Shown one piece after another: positions 34,281 to 43,680 of a stretch of 64,000 bases of DNA. Source of the DNA: Asaia bogorensis (GTDB lineage: Bacteria; Pseudomonadota; Alphaproteobacteria; Acetobacterales; Acetobacteraceae). Made by a program: the position numbers and the translations under genes. The stretch is from positions 214,053 to 278,052 of the forward strand of contig CAMBMS010000002.1 in assembly GCA_945868845.1 (NCBI GenBank). The letters run 5' to 3'. The stretch's first letter is position 1; every line of letters starts with the position of its first letter. Under the pieces are notes generated by a model that was not told the origin of the DNA, ran no database searches, and saw only the letters and a list, made by a program, of their open reading frames with translations.

Positions 34281-35695
34281 TGAACTGGACGGTCGCGCTC
34301 CCGGAAATTTTCCTCGCCTTCTCCGGCATGGCGATTTTGATCTATGGCGTGTTGCGCAAACAGGACGCGACGCAGATCTGCTCCATGATGACCTTGGGCG
34401 CCTTTCTGATCACGGCGATGCTGGTGATCACCGGTAGCAGCGGCAGCGGTTATCGCGGACAGTTCTTGGCGGATGGATTCGGACAGTTCACCAAACTTCT
34501 CATTCTCCTAGGCGCCGCACTGGCGCTTATTCTTTCGTTGGAGTTTAACCGGAATCACTATCTCGCGCGCTTCGAATATTCCGTCCTCATGCTGTTCTCT
34601 GTCGTCGGCATGATGATCATGGCCTCAGCGTCGAACATGATGACCTTGTATCTGGGCCTGGAACTGCAATCGCTAGCGCTTTACGTCCTCGCCGCCTTCG
34701 CACGCGACGATCTGCGCTCGTCCGAAGCCGGGTTGAAATATTTCGTCCTCGGCGCGCTGGCTTCCGGCCTGTTGCTCTACGGAATTTCCCTGGTTTACGG
34801 CTTCTCCGGCGGCACGGATTTTGGTCAGCTTGCCGGTGCGCTGAATGCCAATGCGGCGCCTGGCCTGATTGTTGGTGTCGTGTTCATCCTGTGCGGCCTG
34901 CTGTTCAAGATCTCCGCCGTGCCGTTCCATATGTGGACGCCGGATGTCTATGAAGGCGCGCCCACCCCGGTCACCAACTTCATAGGCACGGCGTCGAAGA
35001 TCGCCGCCATGGCGCTGATCACGCGGGTGATGATTTCACCCTTCGGCCCTTTGCTCGCGCAATGGCAGTCTTTGGTGGTCATCGTCTCCATCGCGTCGAT
35101 GCTGCTCGGCGCGCTGGCGGCGATCGGGCAGACCAATATCAAGCGTCTGATGGCCTATTCCTCCATCGGCCATATGGGCTACGCGACGATCGGCCTCGCC
35201 GCCGGAACGCAGCAAGGCGTGCAGGGCGTGTTGATCTATATGCTAACTTACGCGCTGGTGAATGCCGGTGCCTTCGCCTGCATCATCGCCATGCGCCGGA
35301 AGGGTCGTCAGCTGGAAGATATCAACGACCTCGCCGGCCTCGGCGGTACGGATCGCGCCTTGGCGGCGTTCCTCGCCATCTTTATGTTCTCGATGGCTGG
35401 CATCCCGCCGCTCGCGGGCTTCGTCGGCAAGCTCTATGTGTTTATGGCCGCGGTGCAGGCGGGTCTCTGGACCCTCGCGGTGGTCGGGGTGCTCACCTCC
35501 GTTATCGGCGCATATTACTACGTGCGTATCGTTAAGGTTATGTATTTCGAAGAAGCGGGCCAGGCCTTCGATGCCCGTGCGCCTTCGGTTTCCCTGGTCG
35601 CCGGGGTCAGCGCCATCGCCACGGCCACCTTCCTGCTCTATGCTGCCCCCCTCATCGGCGCGGCGGAGGCGGCGGCAAAGGTGCTGTTCCGCTAG
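34280..35695 (+). CDS. nuoN: NADH-quinone oxidoreductase subunit N
   Basis: 471 residues, third antiporter-like subunit. Conserved parts: [40 protein letters not shown] and [19 protein letters not shown]. Completes the set nuoA to nuoN with all 14 subunits intact and in canonical order. Followed by coaX after 25 bases; the birA gene that often sits here in relatives is absent. Confidence 0.96.
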   Translation: MNWTVALPEIFLAFSGMAILIYGVLRKQDATQICSMMTLGAFLITAMLVITGSSGSGYRGQFLADGFGQFTKLLILLGAALALILSLEFNRNHYLARFEYSVLMLFSVVGMMIMASASNMMTLYLGLELQSLALYVLAAFARDDLRSSEAGLKYFVLGALASGLLLYGISLVYGFSGGTDFGQLAGALNANAAPGLIVGVVFILCGLLFKISAVPFHMWTPDVYEGAPTPVTNFIGTASKIAAMALITRVMISPFGPLLAQWQSLVVIVSIASMLLGALAAIGQTNIKRLMAYSSIGHMGYATIGLAAGTQQGVQGVLIYMLTYALVNAGAFACIIAMRRKGRQLEDINDLAGLGGTDRALAAFLAIFMFSMAGIPPLAGFVGKLYVFMAAVQAGLWTLAVVGVLTSVIGAYYYVRIVKVMYFEEAGQAFDARAPSVSLVAGVSAIATATFLLYAAPLIGAAEAAAKVLFR

Positions 35696-35720
35696 GAACA
35701 GTACGCGGGGAAACAAGGAC

Positions 35721-36530
35721 ATGCTGCTGGTCATCGACGCCGGCAACACCAACATCGTCTTCGCGGTGCGCGATGGAGAAAGCTGGGTTGGTACCTGGCG
35801 TATCGCCACCGAAGCGCAACGCACGTCCGACGAATACGCTGTCTGGCTGCTGACCCTGCTTGGCCATGCCGGGATCAAACCTACCGACGTCACCGGCGCT
35901 GTCATTGGTACCGTGGTGCCGGCCGCGCTCTATCATCTCCGCCGCCTCTGCCGGGACTGGCTCCTAGTCGAGCCACTGATCGCGCGTGCGCATCTCGACT
36001 GGGGGTTTGAGATCAGGATCGACAACCCGGACGAGGTCGGCGCCGATCGGCTGCTTAACTCGCTCGCCGCGCACCGCCTCTTCGGCGGCCCGCTGGTCGT
36101 TGTGGATTTCGGCACCGCCACCACGTTCGACGTGGTGGACCAGGATGGCGCCTATCTTGGCGGCGTCATCGCACCCGGCATCAATCTCTCGCTGGAAGCC
36201 TTGCACCGGGCTGCCGCCCGCTTGCCCCGCATCGGCATCGGCCGGCCGCAGGCGATGATTGGGCGCAACACCGTCGCCGCTATGCAATCGGGCGTCTACT
36301 GGGGATATGTGGGGCTGGTGGAGGGGCTGGTCGCCCGCATCACCGCCGAGCATGGCGGATCCCTGAAATGCATTGCCACCGGCGGTCTCGCCCCGCTTTT
36401 GGCGGAGGGCACTCATGTCATCCAGCATATTGAACTCGATCTGACCCTGGATGGATTAAGAATGTTGGCGGAACGCAACCCCGCCCCCATATTCACGCGA
36501 GACAAAACGCGTTTGATCGAGACGGAGTAG
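35721..36530 (+). CDS. coaX: Type III pantothenate kinase
   Basis: 269 residues, ASKHA-fold kinase for the first step of coenzyme A synthesis. P-loop-like [11 protein letters not shown] at 6-16, [11 protein letters not shown] (pantothenate site) and [11 protein letters not shown] are all present, as is [10 protein letters not shown]. Start ATG at 35721 gives the standard [11 protein letters not shown]. No separate ribosome binding site as strong as AGGA; CAAGGA is 5 bases ahead. Its stop TAG is directly followed by the ATG of RNase J. Confidence 0.95.
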   Translation: MLLVIDAGNTNIVFAVRDGESWVGTWRIATEAQRTSDEYAVWLLTLLGHAGIKPTDVTGAVIGTVVPAALYHLRRLCRDWLLVEPLIARAHLDWGFEIRIDNPDEVGADRLLNSLAAHRLFGGPLVVVDFGTATTFDVVDQDGAYLGGVIAPGINLSLEALHRAAARLPRIGIGRPQAMIGRNTVAAMQSGVYWGYVGLVEGLVARITAEHGGSLKCIATGGLAPLLAEGTHVIQHIELDLTLDGLRMLAERNPAPIFTRDKTRLIETE

Positions 36531-38177
36531 ATGGACAATACAATCGGGGATTTCTCCTTCCTGCCCTTAGGCGGGACGGGAGAGATCGGCATGAATCTTA
36601 ATCTCTACTGCCTCGGCGGGAAATGGCTCGCCGTGGATTGCGGCATCGGTTTCGGTGGCCCGGAGCATCCGGAGGTCGATGTGATGATGCCCGACCCCGG
36701 TTTCATCGCTGACCGCCGCGCCAACCTGGTGGGCCTAGTCATCACCCACGCGCATGAGGATCATATCGGCGCCGTCGCCTGGCTCTGGCCGCAACTCCAA
36801 TGCCCGGTCTATGCCACCCCCTTCGCCGCCGCCGTGCTGAAACGCAAGCTGGCCGAAGTGCAGTTGCAGAACACGGTGCCGGTCCATGTCATCGCCCCCG
36901 GCGCGGCGTTCGCGGTGAAGCCGTTCAAGCTGCAATTTCTCCGTATGGCTCATTCCATCCCCGAGGCCCAGGCGCTGGTCATCGACACGCCGCACGGCGT
37001 GGTCCTGCATACCGGCGACTGGAAGCTGGATGCGGTTCCGCTTGTCGGGCCACCAAGCGACGAAGCCGCGCTTGCCGCCCTGGGTGAAAAAGGCGTTCTG
37101 GCGATGGTCTGCGATTCCACTAATGCGCTGGTGGACGGCCATTCCGGATCAGAAGGCGATGTCCGCCAAAGCCTTGCGGCGTTAATCCTGGGTCTGCGCG
37201 GACGCGTGGCCGTTACCTGCTTCGCTTCCAATGTCGCTCGCGTTGAGTCCATCGCGCTGGCCGCGCAAGCGGCAAGACGTTCCGTCGCTATCGTTGGCCG
37301 CTCGCTGAAAAACCTGGAAGCCGCCGCGCGCGATTGCGGTTACCTGAAGGGCATTCCGCGTTTCCTGTCGATCGAGGCGGCGGAGGACATTCCGGACGAC
37401 AATATCCTCATCATCGTCGCCGGCAGCCAGGGTGAGCCGCGCTCCGCGCTTACCCGCATTGCCATGGACACGCATCCACGCATCGCGTTGGGGGAGGGCG
37501 ATACGGTGATCTATTCATCGCGTGTCATCCCCGGCAATGAACGCGCCATCGGCACCGCGCAGGACCATCTGGTGCGCCGCGGCGTGCGTATTATGACCGA
37601 TGCCGATCATCTGGTGCATGTTTCGGGCCACCCCGCCCGCGACGAACTGCGCAAGCTTTACAGTCTGGTGAAACCGCGTTTTGCCATCCCCACCCATGGC
37701 GAATGGCGCCATATGGCCGCACATGCCGAATTGGCACGTGATGCAGGCTCCCGCCCGATCATGATGGAAGATGGTGACATCCTGTCCTTTGCTCCCGGCC
37801 GGCCGGAGATCGTCGACAGCGCCCCGGTAGGCCGCCTCGTTCTGGACGGTAATCGCCTGGTCCCGCTCAGCGGCGATGTCATGAGTGCGCGGCGGCGTAT
37901 GCTGTTCAACGGCGTCGCCGTCGCCTCCTTCGCGGTGGACGAAGCTGGACGCCTGCGCGGCAAACCGCGCCTCTCCGCCCCCGGTCTTTACGATGAAGAC
38001 GACCCGGAAGCTGCTCGCGTCATCGACGATTTCTGCACCGCCATCGCGGATTTTCCCGCCCCTACGCGGCGCGACGATGCCGCCCTGACTGAGGGTGCGC
38101 GGGCCGCCCTGCGCCGCGCTCTGGGCCGCCGCCTCGCCCGCCGACCCTTGGTGGAGATCCACCTCTTACGGGTCTAA
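36531..38177 (+). CDS. rnj: Ribonuclease J
   Basis: 548 residues, beta-CASP metallo-beta-lactamase RNase. FLPLGGTGEIGMNLNLY start, zinc motif H73/H75/D77/H78 in THAHEDHIGAV, a later CHSIPEA-like AHSIPEAQALVIDTP and HTGDWKLD, and the beta-CASP segment VSGHPARDELRKLYSLVKP. Takes part in rRNA and mRNA maturation in alphaproteobacteria. Abuts coaX with no gap, a common pairing after nuoN in this class. Ends right where IS630 debris starts. Confidence 0.95.
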   Translation: MDNTIGDFSFLPLGGTGEIGMNLNLYCLGGKWLAVDCGIGFGGPEHPEVDVMMPDPGFIADRRANLVGLVITHAHEDHIGAVAWLWPQLQCPVYATPFAAAVLKRKLAEVQLQNTVPVHVIAPGAAFAVKPFKLQFLRMAHSIPEAQALVIDTPHGVVLHTGDWKLDAVPLVGPPSDEAALAALGEKGVLAMVCDSTNALVDGHSGSEGDVRQSLAALILGLRGRVAVTCFASNVARVESIALAAQAARRSVAIVGRSLKNLEAAARDCGYLKGIPRFLSIEAAEDIPDDNILIIVAGSQGEPRSALTRIAMDTHPRIALGEGDTVIYSSRVIPGNERAIGTAQDHLVRRGVRIMTDADHLVHVSGHPARDELRKLYSLVKPRFAIPTHGEWRHMAAHAELARDAGSRPIMMEDGDILSFAPGRPEIVDSAPVGRLVLDGNRLVPLSGDVMSARRRMLFNGVAVASFAVDEAGRLRGKPRLSAPGLYDEDDPEAARVIDDFCTAIADFPAPTRRDDAALTEGARAALRRALGRRLARRPLVEIHLLRV

Positions 38178-38440
38178 GCGGAGCTTCGTATCTCGTCCAA
38201 CGACTCTGCTCCGCACTGCCGATTGCGCGCATGGATGGCGCATTGGATTGCCGTCTTGAGAACATCGAGATCGGCGAACGTCAGATGCGCAAGATGATGT
38301 GGCTTGAGGTCGTGCCAGACCCGTTCGACGTTGTCCCGTTCGATGTTGTTCAGTTGCGGCGCATACTTTGGCAACCACTTGGCGGTGAGCCAGGGGCGCG
38401 GATACGGGTTGAAAGCGTGGAAGACATCGTGCTGGTGGTG
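38178..38440 (-). mobile_element. IS630-family transposase remnant (C-terminal part)
   Basis: On the minus strand the frame ending near 38174 reads AKWLPKYAPQLNNIER, then ERVWHDLKPHHLAHLTFADL and a helical tail, the last third of the DDE domain of IS630 transposases including the final catalytic E region. An extra five codons (from the 15-base tandem repeat) sit inside NNIER...VERVWHDL. Upstream parts are lost or out of frame. The rest of 38440-38666 shows only weak minus-strand ORFs and nothing I can name. GCGGAGC at 38178-38184 and GCTCCGC at 38208-38214 can pair and might terminate rnj. Confidence 0.72.
38321..38350. repeat. 15-bp imperfect tandem duplication inside the IS630 remnant
   Basis: CCGTTCGACGTTGTC at 38321-38335 followed by CCGTTCGATGTTGTT at 38336-38350, 13 of 15 identical. 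In the transposase frame it inserts five residues into the conserved catalytic block. Confidence 0.85.
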
Positions 38441-38666
38441 CGAAGGGATACTTAGGGAAGGCCGATCCAAAGGGTGATGATGCCGGCCATGCAGCGAACG
38501 AGTACGTGCATTTTGGGTTCCATGCGGGGATGGAATAGAGGCTCCCATGTGCTGGAGCACGCTTGGGCGCGGCGATTATTCCCTGGCCTGACAGATCGCA
38601 CCCGGCTTGGTAGATAGGGGTGCAAGGTGCCCGCGCCAGATCGGGCCCGCATCGGGGGGCTTGCTA

Positions 38667-39650
38667 GTGACGTATTTTTTACGTGCCGCATTTGCCATAG
38701 TGTTGTTCCTGGGCGGTATGCCAGTCGAGGCGCAGGAACGTTACCCGGCCAAGCCCGTCCGCGTGGTGGTGCCCTTCGCTGTCGGTGGGGCGACCGATAT
38801 CATGGCCCGCATCATGGGCCAGAAGATAGGCGAGCTGCTGGGCCAGACTTTCGTTGTCGATAACCGCCCGGGTGCGGGCGGCAATCTCGGGTCCGATCTC
38901 GTCGCCAAAGCTGTGCCGGATGGCTACACCTTGCTGATGGCCACCGCGTCCACGCATGGGGCCAATCCGAATCTCTATAAGAAATTCCCCTATGACCCAG
39001 TGAATGATTTCATTCCGCTGGGCGTGCTGGGGATCAATCCGTCCGTGCTGGGGGTGCATCCGTCCGTGCCGGCGACGGATGTGCTATCGCTGATCGCCCT
39101 GGTGCGCGCCAATCCCGGTAAATACAGCTACGGCTCGGGCGGGGTCGGATCGATCCTGCATCTCTGCGGCGAACAGTTCCGTGTTCTGGCGGGTAATCTG
39201 GACATGGTGCATGTGCCGTATCGCGGCTCAGCGCCGATGATGAACGATCTGTCCAGCGGGCAATTGCCGATCGCATTCGATGTGCTGCCGACGATCTGGC
39301 CGCAGATCCAGGCCGGCGCCGTGCGTGCGCTGGCCAATGGCGGGGCAACGCGGGCGGCGCAGTTGAAGGATCTGCCCACCGTGGCGGAACAGGGGGTGGC
39401 GGGGTTCTCGTGCTATTCCTGGGGCGTGCTGTTCGCGCCGGCGAAGACCCCTGTGCCGATTGTGACCATCCTGCACCAGGCGCTGGTGAAGGGGATGGAG
39501 GATGCCGCGGTGATCAAGCGTTTGCAGGATACGGGCATGGAAGTGTTCCTGCCGCCACGCTCGCTGGATCAGGCACGAAATTTCGTGAGGGACGAGGTGG
39601 CGAAATGGGGCGCAATCGTGAAGGCGAGCAAGATCGAGCTGCTGGATTGA
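38667..39650 (+). CDS. Tripartite tricarboxylate transporter substrate-binding protein (Bug/TctC family)
   Basis: 327 residues from GTG 38667 (MTYFLRAAFAIVLFLGGMPV, signal peptide cleaved near VEAQE). Mature start RYPAKPVRVVVPFAVGGATD and VDNRPGAGGNLGSDLVAKA are the two hallmark loops of Bug periplasmic binding proteins, which bind carboxylates. No TctA/TctB membrane genes are nearby; solitary Bug proteins are common. GGGGGG lies about 9 bases upstream of the GTG. It sits between IS debris and ispDF. Confidence 0.9.
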   Translation: MTYFLRAAFAIVLFLGGMPVEAQERYPAKPVRVVVPFAVGGATDIMARIMGQKIGELLGQTFVVDNRPGAGGNLGSDLVAKAVPDGYTLLMATASTHGANPNLYKKFPYDPVNDFIPLGVLGINPSVLGVHPSVPATDVLSLIALVRANPGKYSYGSGGVGSILHLCGEQFRVLAGNLDMVHVPYRGSAPMMNDLSSGQLPIAFDVLPTIWPQIQAGAVRALANGGATRAAQLKDLPTVAEQGVAGFSCYSWGVLFAPAKTPVPIVTILHQALVKGMEDAAVIKRLQDTGMEVFLPPRSLDQARNFVRDEVAKWGAIVKASKIELLD

Positions 39651-39737
39651 TGCGACGGCCGGTGTCGGTCAAACCGACGCACTAACCTGAAAGAAGGCAA
39701 GATTGACCTGGCGGCGCGGAGCGGCGAATTTGCCGCT

Positions 39738-40868
39738 ATGCGTATTGCCGCCATCCTTCTCGCCGCTGGCAGTGGCAGCCGTTTTGGCGCAGTGGCTCCG
39801 AAGCAGTTTCTGCACGTTGCCGGGCGGCCGGTTATTCGCTGGGCGGCGGAGGCGCTGGCCAAGTACGTGGAGTTGTTGCAGCCTGTTGGAGAGGCCGGGC
39901 CGATTGAGGCGGCTCTGGCCGGACTCGGGCACCTGCCCATCGTGGCTGGTGGGGCGACGCGGCAGGATAGCGCGCGCGCGGGGCTGGAGGCGCTCACGCC
40001 ACACGCGCCTGATATCGTGTTTATCCATGACGCGGCGCGGCCAGTGATCCCTCCGGGGACGATCGTCGCGCTGCTACGTGCGTTGGACGATGCGCCCGGT
40101 GCGATCCCGGCCTTGGGCGTGGCGGAAACGTTGAAGCGCGCAGTTGGGAACATAATAGCCGAAACGATCCCGCGCGACGGGCTATTCCGCGCCCAGACGC
40201 CGCAGGGATTTCGCTTCCCCGCCATCCTCGCCGCCTATCGCGCCGGCATCACCGGCGCCACCGACGATGCCGCGCTGCTGGAGGCGATGGGCCAGACGGT
40301 GCGCATCGTCCCTGGCTCGGAGGATAATATCAAACTGACTTACCCGGAGGACGCTGTGTACCTGGAACGTATCCTGGGAGGGCAGTTGCTGCCCCGCGTC
40401 GGCACCGGCTTCGATGTGCATGTCTTGCAGGCGGGGCGGAAGCTGTTTCTGTGCGGCGTGGACGTGCCGCATGATCGAGGCCTGGCCGGGCATTCGGACG
40501 CCGATGTCGGCATCCATGCGTTGTGTGACGCGATCTATGGCGCGCTTGGGGAGGGCGATATCGGCCGCCATTTCCCGCCTTCGAACGATGATTTCAAGAA
40601 TATGGACAGCGCCCGCTTCCTCGCCCACGCAGCGTCGTGCATTGCCGCGCGCGGGGGTATCCTCGGCAATGCCGATGTCACCTTGATCTGCGAGAGTCCG
40701 AAAATTGCCCCGCACGCCCCGGCGATGATCGCACGGCTGGCTGCCATCCTCGGCGTTGATCCGGTGCGAATTTCGGTAAAGGCCACCACCACAGAAAAAC
40801 TTGGCTTCATTGGGCGCGGCGAAGGCATCGCCGCCCAGGCCGTCGCCACAGTGTTGGTGCCAGCATAG
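39738..40868 (+). CDS. ispDF: Bifunctional IspD/IspF (MEP isoprenoid pathway)
   Basis: 376 residues with two enzymes. Residues 1 to about 210: IspD cytidylyltransferase, AAILLAAGSGSRFG (CTP loop), HDAARPVIPP and FRAQTPQGFR. Residues about 218-376: IspF cyclodiphosphate synthase, RVGTGFDVHVL with the zinc-binding D-x-H, AGHSDADVGIHALCDAIYGA and KATTTEKLGFIGRGEGIAAQ. Catalyses steps 3 and 5 of the MEP pathway. The fusion is typical of alphaproteobacteria. The IspD half is slightly short between beta strands 2 and 3 (EALAKYVELLQPVG) but motifs are intact. Confidence 0.95.
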   Translation: MRIAAILLAAGSGSRFGAVAPKQFLHVAGRPVIRWAAEALAKYVELLQPVGEAGPIEAALAGLGHLPIVAGGATRQDSARAGLEALTPHAPDIVFIHDAARPVIPPGTIVALLRALDDAPGAIPALGVAETLKRAVGNIIAETIPRDGLFRAQTPQGFRFPAILAAYRAGITGATDDAALLEAMGQTVRIVPGSEDNIKLTYPEDAVYLERILGGQLLPRVGTGFDVHVLQAGRKLFLCGVDVPHDRGLAGHSDADVGIHALCDAIYGALGEGDIGRHFPPSNDDFKNMDSARFLAHAASCIAARGGILGNADVTLICESPKIAPHAPAMIARLAAILGVDPVRISVKATTTEKLGFIGRGEGIAAQAVATVLVPA

Positions 40869-40886
40869 CACGGATGGAACCGCCCC

Positions 40887-41165
40887 ATGACAAAGCCCTT
40901 CTTCGGCTTCTTTGCCGCCCCCACGCTTGCCGGAGGCCCTGCCGCTACCCCCGATCGCCGCCGAGGAACCGGTCTGGGGCGGCCCGGCCATTAGGACTGT
41001 GACGGCTCCGGCTATCGCTGGATTGGCGGTCGCTACGAACCCCGCACGCCGTGCAGCCATCTCTGCCGCGGCGGCGTCTGGGAACGTACGTCCTCGGGTA
41101 GGACCTGTGAGCCCCTGGCTAGATGTAGCGCGACCCAAGCAGCTATCAGTTTTAAATTCAAATAG
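40887..41165 (+). pseudogene. Broken small exported protein with a YRWIGGRYEPR motif
   Basis: From ATG 40887 the frame reads MTKPFFGFFAAPTLAGGPAA, hits a TAG 35 codons in, then continues DCDGSGYRWIGGRYEPRTPC and a Cys/Trp-containing tail to a stop at 41163-41165. The aromatic/glycine motif resembles small secreted or lipoproteins with Tyr/Trp-Gly-Gly repeats. The nonsense codon and cysteine loss in the leader suggest decay. I do not recognise a named family. Confidence 0.4.
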
Positions 41166-41480
41166 TTATGATATTGGTGTAATCGCCCTGAACGGCCTAT
41201 GCCTGCCTGGCCAACACTCGCCCATAGACCACAATCGACACCCGCAACGGCGCGACCGCGCTGGCCACGCCCGATATCGCCAGCACTGACGACCCGCCGG
41301 TACTATCATTCCAGACAATTGTCCGGCTTGGATTTTTATAGAGTTGGCACCGCAGGAATGCCTGAGCCGCACGTGTTCCCCGTCAGGACCAATGGCACAG
41401 ATTTGAGGCTGTAAATTGAGGAGGTTTGGGGTCTGGCCATAGTGACGGAGGAACGAAAATGAGCCCCCGAGCCTCGAACG
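41166..41480. other. Intergenic, no gene found
   Basis: About 315 bases between a broken ORF and IS3 debris. Long frames exist on the minus strand but show no recognisable domain and include antisense of acpXL. I see nothing supportable here. Confidence 0.4.
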
Positions 41481-41590
41481 CCAAAAAAGCCTGCAGAGCA
41501 GGCGGTGAAGGATATTCGCCGCGCGACAAGCCGGCATTTCTTGGCTGAAAACAAGATCAGGATCGTGCCAGAAGGACTGTGCAGTGGGCA
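41481..41590 (+). mobile_element. IS3-family orfA transposase fragment
   Basis: In the frame containing 41505 the translation reads [20 protein letters not shown], then [13 protein letters not shown], which is the start of the helix-turn-helix OrfA of IS3-type elements (consensus like AEEKIRIVLEGLRGE). Similarity stops at about 41590 and no orfB follows. It lies 120 bases before acpXL. Confidence 0.65.
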
Positions 41591-41709
41591 GGGGCGCCCC
41601 CCCCTTGCGGCGGCGCATCCGCTGTGGTGTTACTGCCGCCCCCAAGCGCAGGCTGCCAGAGTCTCCCCCCTCCGACCGCGCGGCGCATACCTGTTTTGAG
41701 GCCCACCCG

Positions 41710-41991
41710 ATGTCCGCCACCTTCGACACTGTTGCTGGAATTATCTCTGAGACCTGCGACATACCGAGCGCCAACATCACGCCGGACAGCCACGCCATTA
41801 ACGATCTGGGCATCGATAGCTTGGATTTCCTCGACGTCGCCTTTGCCATCGACAAGGCCTTCGGAATCAAGATGCCGCTGGAGCAATGGACCCAGGAAGT
41901 GAACGAGGGCAAGGCCACTACGGACCAGTATTTCGTCCTCAAGGGCCTCTGCGCCAGCATCGATCAGCTGGTCGCGGCCAAGGGCGCGTAA
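41710..41991 (+). CDS. acpXL: Acyl carrier protein AcpXL
   Basis: 93 residues. [20 protein letters not shown] places the phosphopantetheine serine at S37; the C-terminal half ([38 protein letters not shown]) is specific to AcpXL rather than AcpP, which is shorter. AcpXL carries the C26-C28 hydroxy fatty acid that LpxXL transfers to lipid A in rhizobia and relatives. First gene of a six-gene cluster on the same strand. Start ATG 41710 gives the conserved MSATFD. Confidence 0.93.
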   Translation: MSATFDTVAGIISETCDIPSANITPDSHAINDLGIDSLDFLDVAFAIDKAFGIKMPLEQWTQEVNEGKATTDQYFVLKGLCASIDQLVAAKGA

Positions 41992-42000
41992 TCCCTCCCC

Positions 42001-42474
42001 GTGCGGCTCGAATATTTCCAGATGGTGGATCGGATCGTGGAACTTGATCCGGTGGGAAAAATCGTGCGCGCCGACTGCCAGGTGCCCGAAGCCAGCCTGA
42101 TCTTCGAAGGCCATTTCCCCGGCTATCCGATCTTGCCCGGTGTGCTGATGATCGAGACGATGGCGCAGACCGGCGGCTGGCTGGTCCTGGCCAGGCTCCG
42201 CTTTAGCCACATGCCCTTCCTCGCTCAGGTGAAGGGAGCTAAAATGAGAAACTTCGTCGTGCCTGGCGATGCATTGCAGACCGAGGCTGAATTGCTGCAT
42301 GACGGTTCCGGCTACGCGGTGGCCAAGGGCCGCATCACGGGACAGGGCAAGCGCATCGCAGATGCCGAACTGGTCTATCGCGTGGTGCCCTTCCCGAACG
42401 ACATCTTGCGCGAACAGATGCTCGCGGCCGCCCGCCGCGTCGGAGTTCCGGAGATTTACTTGCATGGCGAATAA
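42001..42474 (+). CDS. fabZXL: 3-hydroxyacyl-ACP dehydratase (FabZ-like, AcpXL cluster)
   Basis: 157 residues, hot-dog fold. Catalytic H38 in FEGHFPGYPILPG and E52 in GVLMIETMAQ. Start GTG at 42001 (MRLEYFQMVDRI), 9 bases after acpXL. Dehydrates the AcpXL-bound intermediate during very-long-chain elongation, inferred from position and family. Its last 11 bases overlap the next gene. Confidence 0.9.
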   Translation: MRLEYFQMVDRIVELDPVGKIVRADCQVPEASLIFEGHFPGYPILPGVLMIETMAQTGGWLVLARLRFSHMPFLAQVKGAKMRNFVVPGDALQTEAELLHDGSGYAVAKGRITGQGKRIADAELVYRVVPFPNDILREQMLAAARRVGVPEIYLHGE

Positions 42475-43666
42475 CCGAGATACCCTGATCACTGGCATCG
42501 GCCTCGTCTCCTCCCTTGGGGAAGGTGTGGACGCGCACTGGCGGGCACTGAATACAGCACCCTTTACGCCGACTCTGGATATCGAAACATTTGCGCCCTA
42601 TGTCGTGCATCCGATTGTGAGATTGGAACTTGATAAGCAAATTCCCAAGCGCGGCGACCAGCGTACTATGGAACCCTGGCAGCGCATCGGCACATATGCC
42701 GCTGGCCTCGCCCTGGACTCGGCCGGCATCAAGGACAACGCGGAGTTGCTGGACCATACGGACATGATCATCGCCGCCGGTGGCGGGGAACGCGATTACG
42801 CGGTAGACGCGACCATTCTCTCCACCCTGCCCGGTACGGCGGATCCCGGTGTGAAACTGAATGAAATGCTGATGAGCGATCTGCGCCCGACGCTCTTTCT
42901 CGCGCAGCTTTCCAATTTGCTTGCTGGCAATATCTCTGTCGTGCATGGCGTCGTTGGCGCCTCGCGTACATTCATGGGGGAGGAAGCCGCCGGGGTGGAT
43001 GCGGTGCGCATCGCAATCGCGCGCATTGCGGACGGTACCAGCGATCTTGTACTCGTCGGCGGTTCCTATAACGCCGAACGCCCGGACATTCTGCTGCATT
43101 ATGAAATAGGCCGGGTACTTTGGAAGAAGCCGTACGTATCGATCGCGCAGCGTATCGCATCGGGGGGGGGCATGCTGCTCGGCTCCGTCGGATGTTTTCT
43201 TGTGCTGGAAAGCCGCGCCCATGCCGCACGCCGCGGCGCCCCGGCGGTCGCGTGCATTGCCGGTATTCAATCCGATCGCTGCAACCGCGCCCCGGGCGCG
43301 GCCAGCGTTAATGCGCAACGCCAGTTCGATACGCTGATGGCAGGGCGGGACATGGGCGGTGCTGCCATTATCAGCGGCGCGTCTGGCGCAGGCCCTGCCA
43401 GCGCCGAGGAAGCAATTTTCCTGCGGGACCTTAACTTGCCAGTTCGGAATTTGCCCATCCGTACTCCGGCCAATGCGCTCGGTCATTCGCTGGAACCGTC
43501 ATTTCCCGCCAATCTGGCTATCGCGGCAATGTCGGTCTCACGGGGCCAAATTTTTGCGCCACTGGATGCCGCCGAGGTAACGGCCGACGAAAAATTAAGA
43601 AGCGCCATTGTCACCGCCTGGGGCCACTGGCGCGGCGAGGGCATGGCCCTTGTCACCGCGGCCTGA
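42464..43666 (+). CDS. Beta-ketoacyl synthase-like protein without catalytic Cys (AcpXL cluster)
   Basis: 400 residues with a thiolase fold. Where FabF has the nucleophilic cysteine (TACATG) this protein has GASRTFMGEE, i.e. S167; the first active-site histidine (AHGTGT) is replaced at ISGASGAGP (A306), while the second (NALGHSLE, H341) remains. It therefore cannot condense like a normal KAS. The same GSSRTFMGEE-like pattern is what I recall for the first KAS of rhizobial AcpXL clusters. A role as chain-length factor or structural partner for the following FabF is inferred. ATG 42464 overlaps the dehydratase gene. Confidence 0.85.
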   Translation: MANNRDTLITGIGLVSSLGEGVDAHWRALNTAPFTPTLDIETFAPYVVHPIVRLELDKQIPKRGDQRTMEPWQRIGTYAAGLALDSAGIKDNAELLDHTDMIIAAGGGERDYAVDATILSTLPGTADPGVKLNEMLMSDLRPTLFLAQLSNLLAGNISVVHGVVGASRTFMGEEAAGVDAVRIAIARIADGTSDLVLVGGSYNAERPDILLHYEIGRVLWKKPYVSIAQRIASGGGMLLGSVGCFLVLESRAHAARRGAPAVACIAGIQSDRCNRAPGAASVNAQRQFDTLMAGRDMGGAAIISGASGAGPASAEEAIFLRDLNLPVRNLPIRTPANALGHSLEPSFPANLAIAAMSVSRGQIFAPLDAAEVTADEKLRSAIVTAWGHWRGEGMALVTAA

Positions 43667-43680
43667 AGGAGGGCATCGCC

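Noticed and set aside
41166..41960. 264-residue minus-strand ORF over the IS3 fragment and acpXL
   Set aside because: Overlaps acpXL in antisense and shows no domain; the plus-strand features explain the region.
42335..43486. 383-residue minus-strand ORF opposite the Cys-less KAS gene
   Set aside because: No recognisable domain; it is the antisense shadow of a GC-rich, clearly coding gene.
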